A stretch of DNA of 15,189 nt from Actinomycetota bacterium (GTDB taxonomy: Bacteria > Actinomycetota > Actinomycetes > Propionibacteriales > Propionibacteriaceae): NCBI GenBank assembly GCA_016213595.1, contig JACRAA010000065.1:1-15189 (forward strand), read 5' to 3'. The position numbers and the translations under genes are program-made. Below the pieces are notes generated by a model, which was given only the letters and a program-made list of their open reading frames with translations, was not told where the DNA came from and did not search any database. Of this stretch, positions 6,377 to 13,107 are shown one piece after another. Every line of letters begins with the position of its first letter. Position 1 is the stretch's first letter.

Positions 6377-7081
6377 ATGTCCTGGCTCGACCTTCCTCCT
6401 CTCGACCTGGTCGGCGTCGCGCCCGACCCCCTGACGGCACGGACTGCGGACGGCTCGGTACGAGGCCCGCTCGGCCTCGTCGCGGGCGGCCTCGTCGGCC
6501 TGTGGGGCGGTCAGTCCGTCGAGATCTGGCGCCCCGACAACCCGGCGGCGCTCGCGGCCATCCTCGGGGTGGGCGAGGTGGAACGGCTCGACGTCGGGCA
6601 CGGCTTCGCCGAGTGCGGTCGGCTCGACGCGGCGAAGCGGACGCTGCAGGTACGCAACCGCATCCCTGCGTCCGGTGCCCCCCGCAGCTTCCCGGGACGT
6701 CCCCTCGGCCTGTCGGACCCAGGTCTCGACCCCCAGGCTGTCTGGCAGCTCAGGCGGATGGTCGACGTCGCCGTCCGTCGTGACGAGCGGTGGGCGCTCA
6801 CGCCGGGAGGCCTGCGCGACGGGGAGGTGTTTCTCGGCATCGAGACCGCACCGTGGCAGGGTCAGCGCCGGCTGGTGGTGACCGTACAGCCGGCGCTGCT
6901 CGGAAGGCGCTGGTCCATCGGACGGCTGGGGGCGGCCAGGCCCGGCGCCACGCCGTCACGGTCAGCGGGTGTGCCCCTCACGCCGCAAGGTGTCGACGAG
7001 GCCGTGAGGATGCTGGTGAGCGCTGTCGCGGAGTCGGGACTGTCCCCGTGGGAGCTCATGCCGGTCTTCCCGGTCGCCTGA
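6377..7081 (+). CDS. Hypothetical protein, family not recognised
   Basis: I do not recognise this 234-residue protein. It is soluble, with no signal peptide or membrane segment, one cysteine (C80) and about nine tryptophan or histidine residues. A hydrophobic glycine stretch (GPLGLVAGGLVGLWGG, 30-45) leads into SVEIWRPDNPAALAAILGV; residues 163-177 (QRRLVVTVQPALLGR) look like a beta strand and turn; a predicted helix (203-221) lies near the C-terminus. Codon use has the strong G/C third-position bias of neighbouring genes, and a well-formed promoter sits directly on its start, so it is probably real. It is divergent from the DUF2142 gene and 89 bases upstream of the aldo/keto reductase gene, which has its own promoter. 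No function is proposed. Confidence 0.7.
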   Translation: MSWLDLPPLDLVGVAPDPLTARTADGSVRGPLGLVAGGLVGLWGGQSVEIWRPDNPAALAAILGVGEVERLDVGHGFAECGRLDAAKRTLQVRNRIPASGAPRSFPGRPLGLSDPGLDPQAVWQLRRMVDVAVRRDERWALTPGGLRDGEVFLGIETAPWQGQRRLVVTVQPALLGRRWSIGRLGAARPGATPSRSAGVPLTPQGVDEAVRMLVSAVAESGLSPWELMPVFPVA

Positions 7082-7103
7082 GCCCGGCGCGCACGAGCGA
7101 GGA

Positions 7104-7125
7104 CGGGGGCGAGCGACGACCCCCG
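7104..7125 (+). terminator. Possible hairpin terminator after the unrecognised gene
   Basis: CGGGGG (7104-7109) and CCCCCG (7120-7125) can form a 6-bp stem with a 10-base loop, 23 bases past the stop of the gene at 6377. No T-tract follows. Such a stem is not improbable in DNA this rich in G+C, so confidence is low. Confidence 0.25.
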
Positions 7126-7158
7126 GACGCAGCCCCTAGTCCTGTCCGGAACCTCGCC

Positions 7159-7164
7159 TAGGCT
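7159..7164 (+). promoter_or_regulatory. -10 element of a leaderless promoter for the aldo/keto reductase-sirtuin pair
   Basis: TAGGCT matches TANNNT and is followed by six bases (GACGCC) before the ATG at 7171. No Shine-Dalgarno sequence is present. The spacing equals that at 3715 and at 14127-14132, which supports a leaderless mRNA and selects the first of the two adjacent ATG codons. Confidence 0.55.
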
Positions 7165-7170
7165 GACGCC

Positions 7171-8121
7171 ATGATGCAGACGCAGAACCTCGGCACCAGT
7201 GACCTCATCATCAGCACCGTCGGCCTGGGGTGCAACAACTTCACCCGGCCGGGCACGCCGACGACGACCCTTGAGGGCACCCGAGCCGTGCTCGACGCGG
7301 CGATCGACCAGGGGGTCACCTTCTTCGACACCGCGGAGCTGTACGGGGACCCCAAGGGCGGCAGCGAGGACCTCATGGGGCAGGCCCTGCAGGGGCGGCG
7401 CGACAAGGTGGTCATCGCGACGAAGTTCGGCCACCAGGCGGGGGGTCCCAGCGGCTCCGACAGCTGGGGCTCCAAGGGCTCCCGCTCGTACGTCATGAAG
7501 GCTGTCGAGGGGTCGCTGACGCGGCTCCGTACCGACCGCATCGACCTGTACCAGCTGCACACGCCCGACCCGGAGACGTCGATCGGGGAGACGCTCCAGG
7601 CCCTCGGGGACCTCATCCATGACGGCAAGGTGCGCTTCATCGGCCACTCCAACCTGAGCGCGGAGCAGATCCGCGAGGCCGAGACGGTCGCCCAGGAGCT
7701 GGGGCTCCCACGGTTCGTGTCGGCCCAGAACGAGTACAGCCTCCTGGCGCGCGGGGTCGAGGCGGACGTGCTGCCCACGGTCCGCGAGCTCGGGATGGGC
7801 TTCCTGCCGTTCTTCCCGCTCTACAACGGCCTCCTCACCGGCAAGTACACGCGCAACGGCGGCGAAGGACGCCTCACGCGCCAGAAGCCCGAGGTGCTCG
7901 AGTCCGTCGACTGGGACCTCATCGACCGGTACGCGGCGCTGTGCGCGGAGGCCGGTGTGACCATGCTGCAGGCCACGTTCGCATGGCTCCTCGCGCAGCC
8001 GGGCGTCAGCAGCGTCATCGCGGGTGCGACCAGTCCTCAGCAGGTCGAGGCGAACGCGCAGGCCGGCATGACTGTTCTCCCCGACGACGTGGTGGCGGCG
8101 ATCAGCGCACTGTTCGCATGA
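7171..8121 (+). CDS. Aldo/keto reductase
   Basis: This 316-residue cytoplasmic (alpha/beta)8-barrel oxidoreductase would reduce aldehydes or ketones with NADPH. The catalytic tetrad is complete: D53 and Y58 in FFDTAELYGD, K85 in IATKFG and H130 in DLYQLHTPD. VSAQNEYSLLAR (about 183-194) is the barrel-strand signature and SVIAGATSPQQVEAN (about 286-300) is the cofactor 2'-phosphate-binding region. Length is normal for the bacterial general-stress type AKR group; the substrate is unknown. Two ATG codons are adjacent; the first is set by the TAGGCT leaderless promoter. The stop overlaps the sirtuin start by four bases (ATGA), so the pair is expected to be co-expressed. Confidence 0.95.
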   Translation: MMQTQNLGTSDLIISTVGLGCNNFTRPGTPTTTLEGTRAVLDAAIDQGVTFFDTAELYGDPKGGSEDLMGQALQGRRDKVVIATKFGHQAGGPSGSDSWGSKGSRSYVMKAVEGSLTRLRTDRIDLYQLHTPDPETSIGETLQALGDLIHDGKVRFIGHSNLSAEQIREAETVAQELGLPRFVSAQNEYSLLARGVEADVLPTVRELGMGFLPFFPLYNGLLTGKYTRNGGEGRLTRQKPEVLESVDWDLIDRYAALCAEAGVTMLQATFAWLLAQPGVSSVIAGATSPQQVEANAQAGMTVLPDDVVAAISALFA

Positions 8122-9008
8122 CGGTGAGGCACCGGGTCCCGACGCCTTCGCTGCCGCCGGTGACGGTACGGGGCGAGCATGCGGACCTGGTGTCACTGCT
8201 CACCGGCCGGCGCTGGGTGGCCCTCACGGGGGCCGGCATCTCGACGGACTCGGGCATCCCCGACTACCGCGGCCCGTCGGCGCCTGCGTCGACACCGATG
8301 ATGTACGACGAGTTCGTCTCCGACGAGGCGAACCGCCGCCGGTACTGGGCGCGCTCGATGCTGGGCTGGCAGTCGTTCGGGCGGGCCGTACCGAACGCCG
8401 GGCATCGAGCGCTCGTCGGGGCGCCGGGCCTGGCCGGTGTCGTGACGCAGAACGTGGACGGCCTCCACGAGGCAGCCGGCAGCGACGGGGTTGTCGACCT
8501 CCACGGACGGATCGACAGGGTCGTCTGCCTGTCGTGCCGGACCTTCTCGTCCCGTGCGGAGCTGCAGCGGCGGCTGCAGGCCCTCAACCCGGACATCGAC
8601 GGCTACCTGCCGGCCGGTGCCGCCGAGCTGGACTCCGCACGCCTACGGCCGGACGGCGACGCTGTGGTCGAGCAGTGGCAGGACTTCGCGGTCGCACCCT
8701 GTGAGGCCTGCGGTGGGGTGCTCAAGCCCGATGTGGTCTTCTTCGGCGAGTCCGCGCGCAAGGAGGTCGTCGAGAAGGCGTACGAGCTCGTCGACTCGGC
8801 ACCCGTCCTCGTGGTGCTCGGCTCGTCGCTCACGGTGATGAGCGGACTCCGCTTCGTACGGCACGCGGCGCGCAGCGGACGCTCCGTGGCGATCATCAAC
8901 CGCGGTCCGACAAGGGCGGACGATCTGGCGGCCGTGCGCCTCGACGCCGGCACGTCGGAGACCCTGCTCGCGCTGCGTGCGGACTGGAGCAGGTCACTGA
9001 CGACCTGA
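8118..9008 (+). CDS. Sir2-family NAD-dependent protein deacylase (sirtuin, SIRT4-like type)
   Basis: The 296-residue protein would remove acyl groups from lysines using NAD+, giving nicotinamide and O-acyl-ADP-ribose. All sirtuin landmarks are present: GAGISTDSGIPDYRGP (38-53) for NAD binding, TQNVDGLHEAAGS (110-122), the catalytic histidine H129 in DLHGRID, four zinc cysteines (C137, C140, C195, C198), VVFFGE (206-211), GSSLTVMSG (235-243) and INRGPTRAD (260-268). The 54-residue spacer between the two cysteine pairs and the NVDGLH/AGS wording fit the class II (SIRT4-like) group more than the CobB type. ATG at 8118 lies in the ATGA overlap with the aldo/keto reductase stop; an upstream frame extension is rejected because it runs inside that gene. 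It converges on the VWA operon 61 bases away. Confidence 0.95.
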   Translation: MTVRHRVPTPSLPPVTVRGEHADLVSLLTGRRWVALTGAGISTDSGIPDYRGPSAPASTPMMYDEFVSDEANRRRYWARSMLGWQSFGRAVPNAGHRALVGAPGLAGVVTQNVDGLHEAAGSDGVVDLHGRIDRVVCLSCRTFSSRAELQRRLQALNPDIDGYLPAGAAELDSARLRPDGDAVVEQWQDFAVAPCEACGGVLKPDVVFFGESARKEVVEKAYELVDSAPVLVVLGSSLTVMSGLRFVRHAARSGRSVAIINRGPTRADDLAAVRLDAGTSETLLALRADWSRSLTT

Positions 9009-9054
9009 GGCGGGGGGACAGCAGCTCCCGTCCGTGGTCCGCTAGGTGCGCGTC

Positions 9055-9073
9055 CTGGAGCAGGGGCTCTCAG
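9055..9073. terminator. Possible bidirectional hairpin between the convergent sirtuin and VWA genes
   Basis: CTGGAGC (9055-9061) and GCTCTCAG (9066-9073) pair as seven base pairs with one bulged T around an AGGG loop. The 3' arm includes the VWA stop codon. It is the only stem of note in the 61 bases between the two convergent genes, so it may serve both. It has no T-tract and the role is inferred. Confidence 0.3.
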
Positions 9074-10143
9074 CCGAGCGGGTTGCGGCGCAGCGTCACG
9101 AGGGCGGCGGCGAGGAGGAGAAGCGAGCCCAGGACCGCCGGCGCGGCTGAGACGTCCACGTCCTGGGTCACCGTGCCGAGCCTCGCGCGGACGTTGTCGA
9201 GGACCTTGTTGAGACCGTCGGCGCTCGCGGCGCTGAAGTACTCGCCGCCTGTGATCTGGGCGACCGCTTTCAAGGCATCCTCGTCGACCACCAAGGCACC
9301 GCCGCCCCGGAAGCCGCCTCCGCCACCCGGGCCGCCGCCGCCGAAGCCACCGGGGTAGCCGTTGTTCACGACCTGCTGGGCGGTGCACGCCATGCCCTTG
9401 GGGCTCGTCGTGCCGAACCCGATCGGGTAGACCCGGACCCCGCGCTCCGCGGCCTGCACGGCCGCCTGCTGGGGGGTCACGCCCCGCGTGTTCGCCCCGT
9501 CGGTCAGCAGCACGACGATCTCGGGTACGGGGGCCGCCGGGGTCACCGTCGTGGTCTGGGTCTCCGCCGCCTGCGAGCTGTCCGTGGGCGTGACCTGGGG
9601 GTCGATCTCCGAGATGGCGTCCACGGCGGTGAGGATGGCCGAGCCGATCACGGTGCCCCTGCCCGTCGTCATCCCCTCGATCGCCTTGAGCAGCGCTGCG
9701 GTGTCGGTCGTCGGCGCGACCGCCAGCTGCGCCTGGCTGCTGAAGATGACGAGCCCGAACTTCGTCCCGGACGACTTCTGTGCCTGGAGGAACGTCCGTA
9801 CGGCCGTCTGTGCAGCGGCGAGCCGGTTGGGGGTCACGTCCGTGTTGCACATCGAGCCGGAGACGTCGAGGGCGAGGATCACGGTCGCGTCGGTCGACGG
9901 CACGGTGAGGACGACGGTGGGACGGGCCGCACCGACGCCGAGGATGACGAGCGCCGCGCAGAGGAGCACGACGGGCACGTGTCGTCGCCATGGCTTCTGT
10001 CCCTCGGCCGCCTCCCGCAGCAGCCCCAGGGAGGAGAACGTCGTCGTCGACCGCTTGCCGCGCCGCAGCCACCACAGGTAGGCCAGCAGCAGGAGGACGC
10101 CTGCCAGTGAGACCGCGAGCAGCCAGGGAGAGGCGAGCCTCAT
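9070..10143 (-). CDS. Membrane-anchored VWA protein with Gly-rich insertion (BatA/BatB-like), last gene of the MoxR operon
   Basis: The 357-residue protein has membrane segments at about 6-26, 56-73 and 335-350 around a von Willebrand factor A domain (about 86-325). The metal-ion-dependent adhesion site is intact: D93-x-S95-x-S97 in ALDVSGSM, threonines in GMTTGRGT (157-164) and D215 in LLTDGAN. Arginine/lysine-rich segments lie between segments 1 and 2 and after segment 3, so the positive-inside rule puts the VWA domain outside the cytoplasm. A glycine-rich stretch (about 261-283) interrupts the domain after GFGTTSPKG; C99 and C253 could form a disulfide. ATG at 10143 is chosen because it abuts the upstream stop (TGATG) and directly precedes segment 1; an 11-residue extension exists. 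Such proteins are thought to be clients or adaptors of MoxR ATPases. Confidence 0.9.
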   Translation of the reverse strand: MRLASPWLLAVSLAGVLLLLAYLWWLRRGKRSTTTFSSLGLLREAAEGQKPWRRHVPVVLLCAALVILGVGAARPTVVLTVPSTDATVILALDVSGSMCNTDVTPNRLAAAQTAVRTFLQAQKSSGTKFGLVIFSSQAQLAVAPTTDTAALLKAIEGMTTGRGTVIGSAILTAVDAISEIDPQVTPTDSSQAAETQTTTVTPAAPVPEIVVLLTDGANTRGVTPQQAAVQAAERGVRVYPIGFGTTSPKGMACTAQQVVNNGYPGGFGGGGPGGGGGFRGGGALVVDEDALKAVAQITGGEYFSAASADGLNKVLDNVRARLGTVTQDVDVSAAPAVLGSLLLLAAALVTLRRNPLG

Positions 10144-11105
10144 CAGATCACCCGCCCCGTCCGTACGATCGACCATCCGGCACCGGCGAGGACGAGCACG
10201 GCGGCGGCGGCCACGACGAGCGACGTGACCTCATGAGGCACCGCCCTTGCCGCCCACGAGAGCTTCACGGACCCGCCGATCCCCGCGAGCGCCTGTGCGT
10301 CGGAGGCCGCCACGTACGTACCGCCGGTGGTCTGCGCGAGGGTTCGCAGCGGCGCCTCGTCGAGCGCCGTCGCCACCTGGAAACCGCCCGCCTTGATGGT
10401 CGTCCCGGCGGTCGTGCCGATGCCCACGGCCGAGACATGGACGCCGGCCGTGGAGGCGAGGTCAGCAAGGTCGGCGACGTCCGGCCCGCCCGTCTGCTCG
10501 CCGTCGGAGAGGACGACCACCGCCGTACCGCCGTACCAGCCGATCTGCGTGTCGGCGGGGGTCGCGGCGAGCTGGATCGGGGAGCCTGCGATCGCGCTCA
10601 GTGCGGTGAGGACGCCCGACCCGATGGCTGTCGCACCTCCCGCCTTCAGGCGGTTCACCGCCGCGAGGACGAGGGTGTGGTCGGTGGTGGGCTGCTGGAC
10701 GAGGACCGAGGCGTCTCCGAAGGCGACGACGCCCACGCGGATCTCCGGGCCCTGGGCCGCGACGACCTGCGTCGCGATCTGCTTGGCGACGTCGAGCCGG
10801 CTCGGCGAGACGTCGGCGGCGCCCATCGAGCTCGAGACGTCGACGACCAGGATGACCGTGCCCTCACGCCGGGGCTCGGGGACGGTCGCGACGGGACGCG
10901 CCATGGCGGCGAGGCTCAGCGCGACCCCGGTCAGGAGCAGCAGGGGTGCCACGACGGCGCGCCTCACCGGAGGGGCGACGAGCCCGAGCGCGGCGAGCTC
11001 CGCACGGCGCCGGCGCTGGGTACGGACCAGCCGGAGGTAGGCGAGGATGACGGGAACGGCCACCAGGCTCAGGAGGAGCCACGGCCAGGTGAACGAGAGG
11101 TTCAT
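10143..11105 (-). CDS. Membrane-anchored VWA protein (BatA-like), fourth gene of the MoxR operon
   Basis: This 320-residue protein has the same plan as its downstream neighbour: membrane segments at about 6-24, 50-68 and 293-314, with a VWA domain at about 80-280. MIDAS residues are D89-x-S91-x-S93 in VVDVSSSM, threonine or serine near GATAIGSG (157-164) and D201 in VVLSDGEQ. RTQRRRRAE (28-36) after the first segment and the basic C-terminus RTGRVI predict an extracytoplasmic VWA domain. It lacks the glycine-rich insertion of its partner, so the two are old, divergent paralogues. The start codon sits in a 4-base ATGA overlap with the DUF58 stop; a longer frame reaching 11348 is a shadow of DUF58 coding sequence. 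It probably pairs with the other VWA protein and is remodelled by MoxR. Confidence 0.9.
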   Translation of the reverse strand: MNLSFTWPWLLLSLVAVPVILAYLRLVRTQRRRRAELAALGLVAPPVRRAVVAPLLLLTGVALSLAAMARPVATVPEPRREGTVILVVDVSSSMGAADVSPSRLDVAKQIATQVVAAQGPEIRVGVVAFGDASVLVQQPTTDHTLVLAAVNRLKAGGATAIGSGVLTALSAIAGSPIQLAATPADTQIGWYGGTAVVVLSDGEQTGGPDVADLADLASTAGVHVSAVGIGTTAGTTIKAGGFQVATALDEAPLRTLAQTTGGTYVAASDAQALAGIGGSVKLSWAARAVPHEVTSLVVAAAAVLVLAGAGWSIVRTGRVI

Positions 11106-12091
11106 CGCGGGCCTCTCATCGAGGCCACCCGGCCGCCGCCCCGTCGCGAGCGCAGTGCGGCGATCCTGCCCAGCACCTTCACGAGGTCGTCGTCGGTGCT
11201 CACGTCGTGGAGCTCCGCGCCTGCGCGTGCCACGCGCATCGACAGGTCCGCTCGGCGGGCCGCCGCACCCTCCGCGAGGCGTCGCCGGAACCGCGGGTCG
11301 TCGGTGTCGACGAACAGCTGCTCTCCGGTCTCGGCGTCCTCGACCCACATCAGCCCTGCGGCGGGAAGAGCCTGTTCGCGAGGGTCGGTGACGCGCAGGC
11401 AGACGACTTCATGGCGCTGCGCGAGCTGGCCGAGGTGCTTGTCCCATCCGGGCTCTGACAGGAAGTCGGAGATGACGACCACGAGCCCTCGGCGTCGGGC
11501 CACCCCTGCGGCGGCCCGCAGCAGGACCGAGAGGTCGGTCGGTGCCCCGGTGCCCTTCCTCGGCCCCTCGAGGAGCGCCTTCGCGATCCGGAGCACCTGA
11601 CGACGCCCGCTCCCGGGAGGGATGGTCACGCCCGCGTCGCCCGGGCCACCGAAGAGCAGGGCGCCTACCCGGTTCCCTCCGCGGACGAGCACGTACGCGA
11701 TGGTCGTCGCCAGCTCGGTCAGGACGTGGCCCTTGTGCCGGACGACTGGCCCGAAGCCCATCGAGGCCGTCGTGTCGAGCAGCAGCCAGGCGGTGAGCTC
11801 GCGGTCCTCGAGGAACTCCCGGACATACGGGGCGTCCATCCTCGCGGTCACGTTCCAGTCGATGTGGCGCAGGTCGTCACCCGGCAGGTACTCGCGGAGG
11901 TCCGCGACGTCCAGACCCGTCCCCCGGAACACCGTGCGGTAGTCGCCGTTCGACCGGCCGTCCAGCCGGCGCACGATCCGCCACTCCAGGCGACGCAGCA
12001 GTCGGTCGGCCGTCAGGCCCCGGCCCGGCTCCGTGGCAGGCTCGCGTCCCGGCCCCTCAGGACCCCGATCCTCGGGCCGGCGTCTCCTCAT
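11102..12091 (-). CDS. DUF58 domain protein (VWA-like), third gene of the MoxR operon
   Basis: The 329-residue protein has the DUF58 signature: DVADLREYLPGDDLRHIDW (61-79) followed by ARMDAPYVREFLEDRE (83-98). A VWA-like fold follows, with a degenerate metal site D106-x-T108-x-S110 in LLLDTTASM and D209 in VVVISDF. There are no membrane segments, so it is probably cytoplasmic, unlike DUF58 relatives with two N-terminal helices. DUF58 proteins usually sit next to MoxR ATPases and are thought to be adaptors or substrates. The arginine/proline-rich first 25 residues look disordered. The ATG lies within ATGA shared with the moxR stop, so translation is coupled; the 3' end overlaps the first VWA gene by four bases. 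Confidence 0.93.
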   Translation of the reverse strand: MRRRRPEDRGPEGPGREPATEPGRGLTADRLLRRLEWRIVRRLDGRSNGDYRTVFRGTGLDVADLREYLPGDDLRHIDWNVTARMDAPYVREFLEDRELTAWLLLDTTASMGFGPVVRHKGHVLTELATTIAYVLVRGGNRVGALLFGGPGDAGVTIPPGSGRRQVLRIAKALLEGPRKGTGAPTDLSVLLRAAAGVARRRGLVVVISDFLSEPGWDKHLGQLAQRHEVVCLRVTDPREQALPAAGLMWVEDAETGEQLFVDTDDPRFRRRLAEGAAARRADLSMRVARAGAELHDVSTDDDLVKVLGRIAALRSRRGGGRVASMRGPR

Positions 12092-13107
12092 GCCTCGGCC
12101 GGCCTGCGATAGGCGGTCTCGTCGCGCGGGGACTCGTCGACGCGGTCCCGCATGACGACCGGTGGCTGTGGCACGGCGCCCACGAGCGGCTCGAGCAGGT
12201 CGTCCGCTGTGAGGTCCTCCGCAAGCGCCTCGTACGACAGCACCATCCGGTGCCGCAGCACGTCGCCGCTCAGGTCCGCGACGTCACCGGGCAGGACGAA
12301 GTCGCGGCCCCTCAGGAACGCGAGCGCACGGCCGGCGAGGATGAGGTTGATGGAGGCGCGCGGGCTCGCGCCGTACGTGATGAAGCGAGCAAGGTGGCCC
12401 TGGCCGACCGACTCCGGGTCGCGGGTCGCCGTGACGAGCGACACGGCGTACGCGATGACGCCGGGGTCCACGTACACCGCGTCCGCCTGTCGCTGCAGGC
12501 GGGCCAGCGCGTCGAGGTCGAGGACCTGCTCGGTGCGCGGGAGCGGGGAGGTCATGCGCTCGACGACGGCGTACTCCTCGGAGACGCTCGGGTAGCCGAT
12601 GAGCACCTTGAGCATGAACCTGTCGACCTGGGCCTCCGGCAGGGGATAGGTGCCCTCGGACTCGATGGGGTTCTGGGTCGCCATGACGAGGAACGGCTCG
12701 GGCGCCGGGTAGGTGGTGCGGCCGATGGTCACCTGTCGCTCCTGCATCACCTCGAGGAGCGCGGACTGGACCTTGGCGGGCGCCCTGTTGATCTCGTCCG
12801 CGAGCAGGAGGTTCGCGAAGACCGGCCCGAGCGCAGTCTCGAACTCGCCGGTCTTCTGGTTGTACAGGCGTGTACCCGTCACGTCGGCGGGGACGAGGTC
12901 GGGGGTGAACTGGATGCGCTGGAACGTTCCGCCGAGCGTGGCCGCCAGGGTCTTGATCGACATCGTCTTCGCGAGCCCCGGGACGCCCTCGACGAGCAGA
13001 TGGCCGCGCGCGAGGAGGCAGACGGCCATGCGCTCCAGGAGCACGTCCTGGCCGACGATGGTGCGCTTGACCTGGTACAGCGCCTGCCCGAGCGGGTTCG
13101 TGGACAT
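12088..13107 (-). CDS. MoxR-family AAA+ ATPase, second gene of the operon
   Basis: This 339-residue AAA+ ATPase is expected to form a hexamer that uses ATP to remodel or mature partner proteins carrying VWA domains. The Walker A motif is GVPGLAKT (41-48), the GLAKT form typical of MoxR; Walker B is LLLADEIN (100-107) with D104 and E105; sensor 1 is N146 in MATQNP; sensor 2 lies in YGASPRASI. The C-terminal lid domain continues to about residue 320, followed by a short charged tail. The start ATG at 13107 is supported by GGAGGAGAGG (13113-13122). The upstream protease frame has no stop before this start and overlaps moxR by 229 bases. Its own stop overlaps the DUF58 start by four bases. Assignment is certain; the client is inferred to be the encoded DUF58/VWA proteins. 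Confidence 0.96.
   Translation of the reverse strand: MSTNPLGQALYQVKRTIVGQDVLLERMAVCLLARGHLLVEGVPGLAKTMSIKTLAATLGGTFQRIQFTPDLVPADVTGTRLYNQKTGEFETALGPVFANLLLADEINRAPAKVQSALLEVMQERQVTIGRTTYPAPEPFLVMATQNPIESEGTYPLPEAQVDRFMLKVLIGYPSVSEEYAVVERMTSPLPRTEQVLDLDALARLQRQADAVYVDPGVIAYAVSLVTATRDPESVGQGHLARFITYGASPRASINLILAGRALAFLRGRDFVLPGDVADLSGDVLRHRMVLSYEALAEDLTADDLLEPLVGAVPQPPVVMRDRVDESPRDETAYRRPAEA

Noticed and set aside
6234..6440. N-terminal extension of the DUF2142 protein
   Set aside because: It is low-complexity, overlaps the opposite gene start, and the ATG at 6233 has a strong ribosome binding site.
6862..8196. 444-residue minus-strand frame opposite the aldo/keto reductase
   Set aside because: The opposite strand encodes a full aldo/keto reductase with an intact catalytic tetrad; this frame has no recognisable motif.
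8603..10075. 490-residue minus-strand frame spanning the sirtuin and VWA genes
   Set aside because: It crosses two confident genes out of frame and is Arg-rich.
9990..11600. 536-residue plus-strand frame opposite the VWA and DUF58 genes
   Set aside because: It is antisense to genes with intact MIDAS and DUF58 motifs.
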